DNA of 35,027 nt from Welwitschia mirabilis (lineage: Eukaryota > Gnetophyta > Gnetopsida > Welwitschiales), in assembly GCA_051453625.1 (NCBI GenBank), contig JBOZIK010000001.1:50182864-50217890 (forward strand), written 5' to 3'. A model generated the notes under the pieces. That model saw only the letters and a program-made list of their open reading frames with translations. It was not told the origin of the DNA and ran no database searches. Shown here piece after piece: positions 10,791 through 21,918 of the stretch (position 1 is its first letter; each line of letters opens with the position of its first letter). The position numbers and the translations under genes are program-made.

Positions 10791-12269
10791 TCTATTTTGA
10801 TTCATCTTTTAAATGTAAATGTAATAAAAGCTAAAAAAAATAAAAGATAGAAAAATAAATTTGTATTTCTTTGTTTTCCTTATATATTTTAAAAATTTTG
10901 ATATTTTTTGGAGGATTAAATGAGAGTGAAAAGGCTCATGTAATCACATTCAGAAGTCCTATAAGCTTTGGGAAGTACCTATTTCTATTTTTTTTCCAAA
11001 AACTATTAATCCAAAAATATTTTTAGCTTTTTGTTTTTGAGTTATCTTTTTTATTTTCTCTCTTAAAACATTATGACTAAGCTATTTGTTGTATATTCAA
11101 AAAATCTTAACTTTTATTCAAATTTAAGGGTATAACTAATTATTTTCCATGCTTTAAACCTCCATATTTATTAATATTTTGTATGTAGTTCTTTATCAGT
11201 TTCTATATTATAATATATGTATTTCATGCATGAAATATGTGAGATTCACTTTCTTATGTAATACTATTTTATAATATGCTATCATAGGTGTTCTTTTAGT
11301 TTATTAAGCTTGCATCCACATTTTTTCTCTTTTTGCAATTGAATTAAACATAATAATTTCATCTTTAATTTTTGAATAAAATGTTAGGATTCTTGATATG
11401 TTTGCATGTATTTAATATATCCCATGACATATATACTCTATTATACTTTTATTATTATTGATATCATTGCTTAATATGTGGTATTATTTACAAGACTAGC
11501 ATTTAGATTCACAAATCATCCACTTGAGCTATAAGCATCTTGATGATTCATCTACAAGGCTTGTTAAATGATGTATTTCCTCATCATTAGGTAAATAATA
11601 AATTTCATTAGATATTCTAATAACAAGTGTGATATCATATCTTATGGATGAACATCTTGATTATTAGTGGGCATTATTTCTCTTATCATCTTTATTTGCA
11701 TGAGACATAGAAGGAGACTAGTTAGGGGATGTGACAAAGCATAAATTTCAAACAAATTGGGTAGCAATAGTGAATATTTTACATTAATTTTTTAACTTTA
11801 ATACTACATTTAGAGGTATTGTTTTACTTTTCAGGTTATAGATATCTTAGACATTGAATGAGCTCAACATGATGCATTATGATCCAATTTGAGGCTCTTC
11901 ACGACACTTGCAATCGAGAGATTAAGATTGAAGGTAAAAATTTGGATCACAGTTGACTACTTAATGTCAAAGATCTATAGATGATTTTTAGTCCATTTTT
12001 CATCACCATATATCATCCTCTTGTTAATGTAATAAATCCAACTCATTTTAAAACCAGATGCTTGACTTTAAATAACATTAGAACCTTTCAGGATATTAGT
12101 ACCTTCAAAATTTACATTCCAAGAGCCATAATCTATTTATTTCTAGTCATTTTTTACTCAAAATTGATAGATTCATATAATGTAATCCTTAAAGGATAAA
12201 ATTTAATTTCTTTTTAGTTTTGAATTTTTAGTAGTTATGTGGCTACAGTGCCATGTAATAGCTTTGTAA
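10791..12269. other. Unassigned AT-rich stretch; may include 3' LTR remains of the plus-strand gypsy copy
   Basis: This region lies between the gypsy coding end and the copia target site. A purine-rich GGAGGATTAAATGAGAG near 10911-10927 is in the right place for a polypurine tract, so an LTR could follow. No second copy is available in the window to confirm it. The 72-codon open stretch at 11981-12199 has no recognisable features and is probably chance. Confidence 0.3.
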
Positions 12270-12274
12270 AATTA
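12270..12274. repeat. Target-site duplication AATTA (left) of the copia element
   Basis: The five bases AATTA stand immediately before the TG that starts the left LTR and are repeated directly after the CA that ends the right LTR, at 23207-23211. Five bp is the usual target duplication for Ty1/copia. The sequence is AT-rich, so a chance match is not negligible. Confidence 0.65.
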
Positions 12275-13560
12275 TGTTGAAAACCTATTGTCATTGATCA
12301 AATTAATGATTTTTTATGGAGTTAGTCATTTTGTAGAGATTTTTTAGCATTGAGCAACCACTAAAGATATCTGAGTGACTAACTTGTTATGTAAAAATAC
12401 ATTGAACAACATGCAATTGACCATAATTAAAACTAAGGACACCAAACTATTAGTAAGGTTAAGCTACTTCAGGATCAGGAAACTATGTTATTAAGTCAAG
12501 ATGAACGAACTAGTAAAATAGATTAAAACTAGTTCTAAAATGGGTGACTATGTATATCTTATGGAACAATTGAATGTTAAAACTATTACAAACTAAGACA
12601 ATATCGGGTGATAGATATTATGTTCAAGGGCAACTGAACTTCCTTTAGTAAGTTTCAGCCAAATAAGGGTGAGAACAACTAGAGACATAAGTAAGGATGA
12701 TCACTTACTAACCAGATAAGAAATGACCATAAAAAGGTTAATCAACATTTCAAGTTAGGAAAACTGAAATAAGATTGATTCCATATTTATTAAAGGGATA
12801 CAAATGTTATAATGTAGCATTCTCAAAACTGAATATGGCAAGGACAACCAAATATTTCTATAAGGGTGATCTAATAAGTAGACTACTAAATTTGAGTCAA
12901 GCAAGGTAAACCTAACAAATTGGTGAAAGTGACCAAATACTTAGGCGACCAAGGTTATGGTGAGGTTGACCCAACATGTTTTAAATATAAGCATTATACT
13001 TTCATGATTTATTAGAAAAAGGTGGAATCAATTTCAATGATCTGCTTTTGTCCTTTAAACGACTATTTCTTAGCTACTCCATTTAACTACCTTTTGCTCA
13101 ATAGTAAAGATTATCTTTTTTGATAATAGAGATAATATATCAATCATTATTACAAGTTCTATATATACTATGCTAGAAAGATTACAAGTTCAGATTTCTT
13201 ATGTGATTTTCTCTCTTCTTCATATATACCTTATCAGATCTTGTCTTTCATTCTGTACTTGTAGATCATAACTATGAATTTGTGTACCTTACTTAAATCT
13301 ATTCTTCTATGATTGTGGATTAATTATAAAATCCAATATTGATTATATATATTTTTAGTAAGCCTAAAAACCAAACTTTAAGGTTAATCTATACTAGTTA
13401 GAGATGTGTTATTTAAGAGCTGAAGAGTGGTGTATATCCACCATCAAAAAAAATCTATGATTTTTTGGTGAAGTGTTTGCCTTTTATTTATAAATATTTA
13501 AAGTGAACAAACATTTTATTATGATCTATTCACCTGCCTCTAGGGTTGATTCATACTTTT
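12275..13560 (+). repeat. Left (5') LTR of the copia element
   Basis: It starts with TGTTGAAAACC and aligns along its length with 21919-23206. Within it, TATATATAC at 13160-13168 is a plausible TATA box for element transcription. The last bases are CATACTTTT, where the right LTR has CATACTTCA, so the canonical CA end is mutated here. Much of the U3 part consists of recurring GGTGACC-like motifs (for example near 12542, 12928 and 12943). Confidence 0.85.
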
Positions 13561-13562
13561 AT

Positions 13563-13574
13563 TAGTATCAGAGT
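13563..13574 (+). promoter_or_regulatory. Copia primer-binding site (initiator Met-tRNA type)
   Basis: TAGTATCAGAGT follows the left LTR after two bases. The plant copia PBS is TGGTATCAGAGC, complementary to the 3' end of initiator tRNA-Met. Ten of twelve bases match, and both differences are transitions. Confidence 0.8.
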
Positions 13575-13624
13575 AAGATTGAGCAAGAGATCCTAATAGA
13601 TCTTTGCTCCATCTACCCTAGAAA

Positions 13625-14560
13625 ATGAGTCAGCTCTCAAAAAGAAATTTTGTTATAAGGCCTTCCTTATTTGATGGAATCAACTATAATTATTGGAAGG
13701 AAAAAGTGAGGGTCTTTGTTCAATCCATAGACTTTTAAATATGGTAGTCTATTACTAATGACTATTGTCTTCCTACTATGCAGGATCTTATAACCAAGTT
13801 AACTTTTTTAGAGAGTAAAGACAAGCGGACATCTGATAAAAAGATGACAACATCATGTAAATTTAAAGGTTTAAATGCTATCTTCTATGTCATAGGTCTT
13901 GAAGATTTCAAATGAGTAGTAAATTATATCACAACCACAGAAGCATGGGATATCTTATAGACCACTCATAAAGGAACAATCCTAGTAAAGTAGGCTAAGC
14001 TTTAGATGCTTATTACTTAGTTTGAAGATCTTAAAATGAAATAAGATGGAGGAATAAATGATTTTTTTTTCGAAAACTAATGGATATTGTTAATTCTATG
14101 CATGGCCTAGGTGAACTCATTGAAGAATCAAGAGTAGTATGTAAAGCATTCAGATACCTTTCAAAGAGATTTAAGTCTAAAGTAACTACCATCTAAGAAA
14201 ACAAAGACCTAAATATTATGAATATGAATGAGCTCCAAGCAAAACTTCACACATTTGAACTGAAATTTGGAAACAGAAGAAGAAAAGAGTAGCATTGATA
14301 GTTGCTCATAAAAACACCAATATCAAGGAAGGATCTAATTAAAAACTGGAAAGTGAAGATGAAGTAGCTCTTCTAACCAAAAAATTTAGGTGCTTTATGT
14401 AACAAAGGAAAAATAAAGGTTAATCTAGAAGACTACTAAGAAGAAAAGAGGAGGGATGATGATATATCCAATGCTATGTCTACAAGAATTTCAGTTACAA
14501 GTCTAATATCTACCCAAACAATAAAAAGGAGGATAAAAGAAAAGAAAAAAAAGTTTTATC
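13625..14560 (+). pseudogene. Copia gag pseudogene
   Basis: From the ATG at 13625, the reading RPSLFDGINYNYWKEKVRVF is the classical N-terminus of plant copia Gag (RP..FDG.NY..WK..M..F). It is followed by VQSIDF, EAWDIL and THKGT segments (usually EIWDTL..THEGT). A residual CCHC knuckle, CYVYKNFSYKSNIYP, lies at 14473-14517; its second Cys, its His and its last Cys have all become Tyr. In-frame stops, mostly of the kind expected from C-to-T changes at Gln and Arg codons, break the frame. Confidence 0.75.
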
Positions 14561-14630
14561 AGCAACATAGGATGATAAAAAAAGTAAAACTGAATAAAAA
14601 TCAGATTCATAGAGATGTGGAATTTTTCTC

Positions 14631-14825
14631 ATGTATTTTATAGATAAAAAGGTATGTTCCACACCTACTATTGATTCCTTTGATAATGATGATATGCTTA
14701 ATGAAATAGAAGTGGAACTCTATATGGAATATCAAAATCCAGCCCTTAGAGTTAATAATCTAAATAAAGAAAATAAAGATTTATTGGATAAATTAGAGGT
14801 TAGATTAAAAAATAAACTAAAGTGA
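14631..14825 (+). pseudogene. Copia gag-pol spacer, charged helical segment
   Basis: The 64-codon open stretch is rich in Asp, Glu, Lys and Leu (NLNKENKDLLDKLEVRLKNK). It occupies the place where SIRE-type copia polyproteins have a predicted coiled-coil region between the first and second zinc knuckles. It is a slice of the decayed polyprotein, not a separate gene. Confidence 0.5.
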
Positions 14826-14939
14826 AAATCAATACTATCTAAAGGAATTTTGACCGATAAATATTCTACAAGATTCTTTCACACATGGTTAAATCACGTC
14901 TCTTCTCTTAAACCCTTAAATAGAGTAAATTCCAAATAA

Positions 14940-16715
14940 TTGTTAGCAAATATTATCTATCATTATTGTAGCAATAAGGGACACTCAAAGATTAATTGTA
15001 TTTTTCACCAAAGCTAGTTTTCCCAATCCATAGTAGATTCTAAATTATTTTTTATCCAAAATTAAATTAAAATACAAAAAAAAACAAATGCAAGAATTGG
15101 ATTCCTAAATCCTCAACCAAAAGCCTATTAATTCAAACGTCTTAAAAGGTAATTAATCATTCTTGCTAATATCTTGATAGTGGTTGCTCTAGATATAAGA
15201 TAGATAACAAGTCAAACTTTATTAAATTCAAGAAATATTATGGAGAATAAGTGACATTTGATGGTAATGAAAGAACCCAAATTAAAGGAATTGAAAGCAT
15301 TGATGAAGGTAATTTACTAAATATTCATAATGTGTTATTTGTAAATGTTTTAAACCATAATCTATTAAGTATTAGTCAAACATGTGATAAGGATCATAAA
15401 GTATCTTTTGATAAAAATAAGTGTACAGTCAAACATGATAAAATTGATCAGTTATTGCTAGTAGCAACTAGACACGAAAATGTTTATTGTGTAAATTAGT
15501 TAAGAAATTCTATTTGTCTCTCTTCTCATGTTTAAGAAGATGTTATTTGGCATCAACATTTAGGTTATTAGCTTTGAAAATTTGAAGAAAAAATGTCATG
15601 ATGATATAATTATAGGTCTTCCAAACTTTTTATTACTCAAAAAGGCTTATGTGATGCTTGCCAAAAAGGAAAACTATTCAAATATTCTCATAAAGAAATA
15701 AGTAATATTACTACTAGCAAGTCTTTATATTTAATTCATATGTATTTGATTGGCCCTATTCAAATAGCAAGCTTATCTAGAAAAAGATACTTTTTAGTCA
15801 TGATTGATGATTTTTCTAGATTTTTTTCGGTAGCCTTTTTTCATATAAAATCTGATTCTTGTGATAACTTTATTAGAATTTATAAGAAACTCCAACCTAA
15901 AAAGGGATATGTAATTAAGAAGATTTGTAGTGATCATTGTAGAGAGTTTGAAAATGAAAGATTCAAATATTGTTTCAACTCAAATGGAATTGACCATAAA
16001 TTTTCAGCTCTAAAGAGTCCTCAACGAAATGGAAAAGCAGAAAGTAAAAAACAAACATTATTAGATATGACAAGAGTCATGCTAAATGACAAAAGATATT
16101 TCAAAAATATTTTGGGCTGAAGCAGTGAACATAGCATGTTATATTTTAAATAGATTTTATTTAATACTAGAAACTTGTAAAAATTCTTATGAACTCTAAA
16201 AAGAAAAGAAGTCAAATATATCATATTTCAAAACCTTTGGAAGTAAGTGCTTCATTCTAAGAGATAAAGAAAATTTAGCTAAATTTGATTCTAAATCTGA
16301 TAAAGGAATCTTCTTGGGGTACTCTCAATTGAGTAGAGCTTATAGAGTATTCAACAAATGCACTCTTCACATGGAAGAATCTATAAATGTGAAAATTCAT
16401 GATTTACCTGATACAATAAAATCCTCTGAGCCTGATGAAGATCTAGTTCATCCTTTTTTTCACCATAATAGAGATGACTCAAGAAATAAGATAGCACCAG
16501 AAATTAAAGAACTTAGGGATCATCCTTTAGACTCAATCATTGGAAATTTTCAATAAGGTGTAGTCACTAGAAACTCTCTTAAGAATTTTAGTGCTCATAT
16601 TTCTCTATTATCTCAGGTGGAACCAAGAACTTTTGAGGATGCTGAATCTGATCCATGTTGGATGAATGAATGCAATGTAAGAAAAATTTGAACAATTCTC
16701 CCAAAATCAAGAGTG
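14940..16715 (+). pseudogene. Copia copy A: second zinc knuckle, protease, integrase, start of RT
   Basis: Order: CCHC-like HYCSNKGHSKINC (14960-15000), protease active site LDSGCSR (15173-15193, Asp intact), then the open stretch 15251-15499 with NVLFVNVLNHNLLSISQ. The GAG-pre-integrase WHQHLG and CDACQKGK segments follow, then the integrase core from 15740. The first integrase acidic residue is lost (LIHMYLIGP where copia has MDL.GP), while the Asp of CSDHCREFE and the Glu of NGKAESKK remain. The segment after the integrase, GYSQLSRAYRVFN, is open at 16314-16556. The copy reaches the first RT residues and stops at the N gap. Confidence 0.8.
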
Positions 16716-16815
16716 NNNNNNNNNNNNNNNNNNNNNNNNNNNNNNNNNNNNNNNNNNNNNNNNNNNNNNNNNNNNNNNNNNNNNNNNNNNNNNNNNNNNN
16801 NNNNNNNNNNNNNNN
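16716..16815. other. Assembly gap of 100 N
   Basis: This is a run of exactly 100 N of unknown true size. Left of it the copia pol has just reached the start of RT; right of it the sequence resumes about 1.75 kb earlier in the same polyprotein. Confidence 0.95.
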
Positions 16816-18600
16816 TCATCAGCAAATATTACTTGCCATTATTACAATAATAAGAAACACTCCAAGATTGATTATGTTTTTCATAAGAGTTGATTTTCTC
16901 ACTCCATGCTAGGTTCTAAATTTATCTTCTTTTCAAAATATAATCAAAATATAAACAGAAACAAATGCATGAAGTGAATTTGAAAGTCCTCAAATTAGAG
17001 CCTATTAATTCAAATGGACTTAAGAATAACTAATCATTCTTTCTGGTATTTTGCTAGTAGTTTTTCTAAACATCTAACAAGTGATAAATTCAACTTCATC
17101 AAATTCAAGAAATATGATGGAGGAGAAGTGATTATTGGTGATAATGGAAGAGCTAGAATTGAAGGAATTGAAAGCATGGGTGGAGATAATTGACCTAATA
17201 TTCATAATGTATTATTTGTAAATGGTTCAAAGCATAATCTGTTAAGTATTAGTCAAATATATGATAAGGGTCATAAAGCGTCTTTTGATTAAAATAAATG
17301 TATAGTCAAACATGGTAAAATTAATCAGCTATTACTAGTAGAAACAAAACACAAAAATGTTTATTATGTAAATCAGTTAAGCAATTCTATTTATCTTTCT
17401 TCTCATATTTAAGAAGATGTTATTTGGCATCAACATTTAAGTTACATTAGCTTTGAAATTTGAAGAAAATATCATGATGAGATTGTTCGAAGTCTTCTAA
17501 AACTTTCTATCATATATAAAGACTTATGTGATACTTGTCAAAAGAAAAAAAAAAACCAGAGATTCTCATAAATGAATAAGTGATATTACTACTAGTAAGC
17601 CTTTAGATTTAATTCATATGGATTTGGTTGGCCCTGTCCAAATAGATAGCTTATCTAGAAAAAAATAGTTTTTAGTCATATTTGATGATTTTTCTATATT
17701 TTTGTGGGTAGCCTTTCTTCATGCAAAATCTAATGCTTATAACAAATTTGTTATAATTTGAAACAAATTACAAACTAAAAAGGGGTATGTAATTAAAGAG
17801 ATTCGTAGTGATTATGGTAGAGAGTTTGAAAATTAAATATTTAAATATTATTGCAACTCAAACAGAATTGATGATGAATGTTTAGCTCCAAAGACTCCTC
17901 AACAAAATGAAATAGTAGAAAGAAAAAATTGAACATTATTAGATATGGCAAGAGTCATGCTAAATGATGAAGATATTTTAAAAAGATTTTGGGTTGAAGC
18001 AATGAACACAGTGTGTCATATTTCAAATAAAGCTTATTTAAGACTAGGAACTTCTAAAGCTTCTTACAAAATCTAGAAAGGGAAGAATCCAAATATATCC
18101 TATTTTAAAACTTTAGAAGTAAGTGCTTTATCTTAAAAAATAGAGAAGATCTAGCTAAATTTGATTCTAAATCTAATGAAGAAATCTTCTTGGGGTACTC
18201 TCAATCAAGTAGAGCTTATAAAGTGTTTAATAGACATACTCTTCATATGGAAGGATCTATAAATGTGAAAATTCATGATGTACCTGATATAATAAAATTC
18301 TGTGAGCTTGATGGACATCTAGTTCATCCTTCTTTTCACTATAACAGAAACAAATCAAAAGATAAGGTAGCACTAGAAATCAAATAAGGATCATCCTTTG
18401 GATTCGATCATTAGAAATGTTCAACAACATATAGTCAATAGAAACTCTCTTAATAATTTTAGTACTCATATTTATCTATTATCTTAAGTGAAATCAAGAA
18501 CTTTTGAGAATGCTGAATCTGATCCATACTAGATGAATGCTATGCAAGAAGAACTTAAACAATTATCCTGAAATTAGATGTGGTCTCTTGTATTTAAACT
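16816..18600 (+). pseudogene. Copia copy B: second zinc knuckle, protease, integrase, start of RT
   Basis: This segment repeats 14940-16715 at about 80-85% identity by eye. Its protease active site reads WYFASSFSKH (17044-17073), so the catalytic Asp is Ala and the following Gly is Ser. In contrast to copy A, the integrase triad is complete: MDLVGP, RSDYGREF and VERKN are all visible. The open stretch 18190-18387 (GYSQSSRAYKVFN) matches copy A. Stops remain frequent, and the sequence continues without a break into RT. Confidence 0.8.
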
Positions 18601-19990
18601 AACTAGAAAAAATGTCATAGACATAAAATATATTTTCAAAAATAAAGTAAATGAAAAGAATGAGATTACTAAAAACAAAGCTAGGCTTGTGGCTTAAGGG
18701 TTCTCTCAAATAGAAGGAGTATACTGTGGTAACACTTTTACTCTTCCAGAGTCGAGTTTATAAGGATGTTTCTAGCTTTTGCTTATTATAAGAAAATCAA
18801 AGTTTTTTAGATGAATGTAAAGAGTGTTGTTCTAAATGGACATATTGAGGAAGACGTTTTTTTAAAATAAACATAAGGCTTTACTGATCCTAATAGACCA
18901 AAATATGTGTATAAACTTAACAAGGCTTTGTATGGGTTAAAACAAGCTCCTAGAGTCTAGTATGAGAATATTTCCTCCTTCACTTCATCATGGTTTTACT
19001 AGAGGCTCTATTAGTAGACTATTATTTAGAGAATTAGTGAATAATAATTTAATTTTACTTTAAATATATGTAGATGACATTATTTTTGGGTTAACTGATA
19101 AAGGTTTATCAAATGATTTTGAAATTCTAATGCATTCTCAGTTTGAAATGAGTATGATTGGACTATTAACATGTTTTTAGGCCCATAAATCCAACAATAT
19201 AAAAATTGTATCTTCATAAATAAGATGAAATACTCTTCGGATCTAATAAAAAAATTTATACTTAAAAATGCCAATAGTATAAACTCTCCAATGGCCATGA
19301 ACATCAAACTATTTCTTGATGAAGAAAAAAAGGATATGGACCAAAAACTATATCACAGCTTTATTAGAAATCTATTGTATCTAATAGCTACTCATTCTAA
19401 CATAGCATTTAGTATTGGTTTGTGTGTTAGGTATTAAAGTAAACTAAAATAATGTCATCTTATTATTGTAAAGAGAATACTTCACTATGTAAAAGGTACT
19501 CTTAATTTTAGTCTATGGTATTCAAGTAATACTCCTCTAAGCTTAGTAACTTATAGTAATGTGGATTACACTAGATGCAAAGATGATCGAAATCATATAA
19601 GTGATGGATATTTATTTTTTATAAATTACCTCACAGCTTGATACAATAAGAAATAATTCTCTATATCTTTATCATAGCTATTGGAGATTGTTGTATTCAA
19701 ATGCTATGAATGAAAGAAAATTTAAATTACTATGGCCTAGACATCCCTAAAGTTTCTGTTTAATGTGATAACTCAAGTGCCATTTAAATCACTTATAATC
19801 TAGTTCAATACACTTGCATCAAACACATCGATCTTAGGTATCACTTAATCTGAGACATGGTAGAAAAGAAAAATATTACAATTTAATATGTTTGTATCCA
19901 AAATCATTAGTTGATATTTTTACAAAACCTTTATCGATCGTTTTGCTACACTTTGTTACTTTTTGGGTATCATGTCTGAGAAATACCTCA
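18600..19990 (+). pseudogene. Copia reverse transcriptase and RNase H
   Basis: Recognisable RT parts are NKARLVA near 18675, the MDVK.A(V)LNGHIEED segment near 18810-18855, YKLNKALYGLKQAPR at 18911-18952, and an intact catalytic YVDD box at 19067-19078 followed by IIFG. The open stretch 19225-19437 covers the thumb and connection segment. RNase H follows with LWYSSNTPLSLVTYSNVDYTR (19512-19572), KHIDLRYHLI near 19820 and a decayed TKPL segment near 19925. Stops and frameshifts prevent a functional product. Confidence 0.8.
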
Positions 19991-20138
19991 AAAACCTAAC
20001 CTTAGTTGAACATTAGAATTCAGTTGATGGTTTTAAAACTTTCATTATTATATCAATTTGAACCCTAGTTGGCCTCCTTGATATTTTAGGGTGATTGTAT
20101 GTCCTTTGGTTTTTTTTGTTAAATTATTTTTACTTTGG

Positions 20139-20430
20139 GTCAACTAAAACTTTTCGTTGAGTTGACATACTTCGTCTTAGTTTTTCCTGTTAAATCTTCT
20201 CTTAAGTGGATTGAATACACATTCTTATTGAGTTGGCTTTATTAAGGTTCTTTTTTTAGTTAAATCAAGTCGACCACTCACTATCTTCGGGTTGATTAAC
20301 TTTGCCTTAACTTTTACTCTCAAATTTTATTTTCATAGGATCGAAAGATTTTATGTTAGGGTCGACTACCATCTTACTGTTTAGCTTTTAAAATTTTACA
20401 TGGATTGAGTATTATCATTGATTGGTCACT
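20139..20430 (+). repeat. Degenerate tandem repeat in the post-pol spacer
   Basis: Four units begin with GTYGRY-like sequence at 20161, 20232, 20291 and 20361, spaced 59-71 bp. Each unit continues with a T-rich run, then an AAAT block and a second GGATYGA-like half. The units are diverged but align by eye. They lie between the RNase H end and the extra reading frame of the copia element. Confidence 0.5.
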
Positions 20431-20569
20431 AACATTTAAGGTAATGCACCATGGATTTTTAAATCTACTCGCCATTTTTAAATCCTCATTTATCTCATTC
20501 CATCTTTGTCATTTTTCTCAGCTCCTATGGCCTACTTTTCTCCTCTTCCATACTTGTTCACTTTAGATC

Positions 20570-21600
20570 TAGTTTTCAAATGACTTCTTAGTAGTCAGGA
20601 GAGGTTCTAAAAACAGAAGAAAGGAGGTAGCTATTAAGAATCCTAGTTACATCTTTTCCAAAATGAGCTCAAAGCAAATAGAGTACTTTGAAAAGCATTT
20701 TGAGTCCAGCCCAATTACATTAGCGAGGACCTGTGAACCTGTGCAGTTCCTTAGTCTAAGGAAAGTTTAGACTCTTATTGAGGAGTTAAACTAGAGTTAC
20801 TTCATTCATGTCTCAGGCATGTGCTATTCTTTGGTCATTAGATTATTTTATTCCAATGCTAGATTTGATGCTACCCATTCCACTTTCATTAACATCATCT
20901 TTGGCCATGAGATGTATATAACTGCTAACCTGATAACTTCCTTCACTGGGTTACCTTAAGGAAACATGGGAGAATATTAGCCCATGAGGCTCACAACTAA
21001 ATCCTTTGAAGAAAATAAGGTTGCCACTTATCTTGTTTGTGGTACAAATCTCATTTGAAAAAAGATCCTCAAAGCCTTTTTAACTTCTTTCCAGGTTTCA
21101 TCTTCTACACTTAATTCTTTCATATAATTTCCTTTCTTTTGTTGGACATAGAGATGAACTCTCTAACTAGTGAGTCTTCCTTCTCTACTCGTTAGATCAA
21201 AGATGTGACATCGATGCTCCTAGCATTATGCCCAAGTACATGATGAATTAGCTTCACTCTCACAAAAGGCACTCACTATCATATCCCTTTCTTATCACTC
21301 AGATTTGTCAACACTTTGACATTCCTCATCTTACTCGATAGGAGGTTTAGAAGCCTATGAAGCCCATTAACCATGCCATGCTATCTACGATGTACATTTT
21401 TAAGTAGCCTACTGCTCCTTCTAGGCCCAAGGTCAAGGCCTTTAATACTCCAAAGATCCTTTATCTTTTACATCACCTCGATTCTCGCACTTGGTATATC
21501 AAGGCTACACTCATCACTAGTGGTACTTTAGTCACTGATAGTTCTCAAAGTAAGGGTATCCAGTCTTCTAAAAAATTAGAGTTTAATTGAACCTTTTCTA
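20570..21600 (+). pseudogene. Extra post-pol reading frame of the copia element (plant retroelement 'Transposase_32'-like)
   Basis: A frame with few stops runs from about 20570. It starts with a basic segment (RRGSKNRRKEVAIKNPSYIF), has a possible internal ATG at 20663, and continues through SYFIHVSGMCYSLVIRLFYS, then FINIIFGHEMYITANLIT and SFTGLP. This pattern ('LV..FY.N......V.G......IN..LGLP') and a later SHKRHSLSYPFLITQICQHF segment recall the 'putative plant transposon protein' domain found in extra ORFs of plant LTR elements. At least four stops are CAA/CAG-to-TAA/TAG type. Its role is unknown; SIRE-like elements carry an extra, env-position ORF here. The domain assignment is from memory of the pattern, not a search. 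Confidence 0.55.
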
Positions 21601-21635
21601 TTTTCTCTTTCTTTTGTTATATTCCCTATCCTTGA

Positions 21636-21652
21636 TTTTGTCAAAAAGGGGA
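21636..21652 (+). other. Purine-rich tract at the end of the extra frame
   Basis: TCAAAAAGGGGAAGAAT resembles the 'AAAAAGGGGGAGAA' sequence that commonly ends the coding region of SIRE-like copia elements. It may be a secondary priming tract or just lysine/glycine/glutamate codons. Confidence 0.35.
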
Positions 21653-21906
21653 AGAATAAATTGTATTATTATCAAATGTATGAGTGTGATCATTAACAAC
21701 AAATGTAATCTTTTAGTTGTATCTCAAATTTTGATATTTTAGTTAATATAAAACATGTTTTATATACCAATGAAAATCTCTTTTGTGTAAACTAATTTTA
21801 CCTATGTTTCTATAGTAAAACTCATATTAATTTAATTTGGTTGCAAATTTATTTAATTAAGGGAGAGCACAGACTTTAAAATATTGTTTTTTCCTCAATC
21901 AATGAT

Positions 21907-21916
21907 AAAGGAGGAG
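21907..21916 (+). promoter_or_regulatory. Polypurine tract of the copia element
   Basis: AAAGGAGGAG ends two bases before the right LTR. A purine tract directly before the 3' LTR is where plus-strand DNA synthesis is primed in LTR elements. Confidence 0.65.
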
Positions 21917-21918
21917 TT

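Noticed and set aside
11981-12199. 72-codon open stretch
   Set aside because: No recognisable motif, strongly AT-driven composition, and it lies between two decayed retroelements; probably chance.
20139-20430. CRISPR-like array in the post-pol spacer
   Set aside because: Units are degenerate with no constant repeat and spacer lengths, and the context is a plant retrotransposon.
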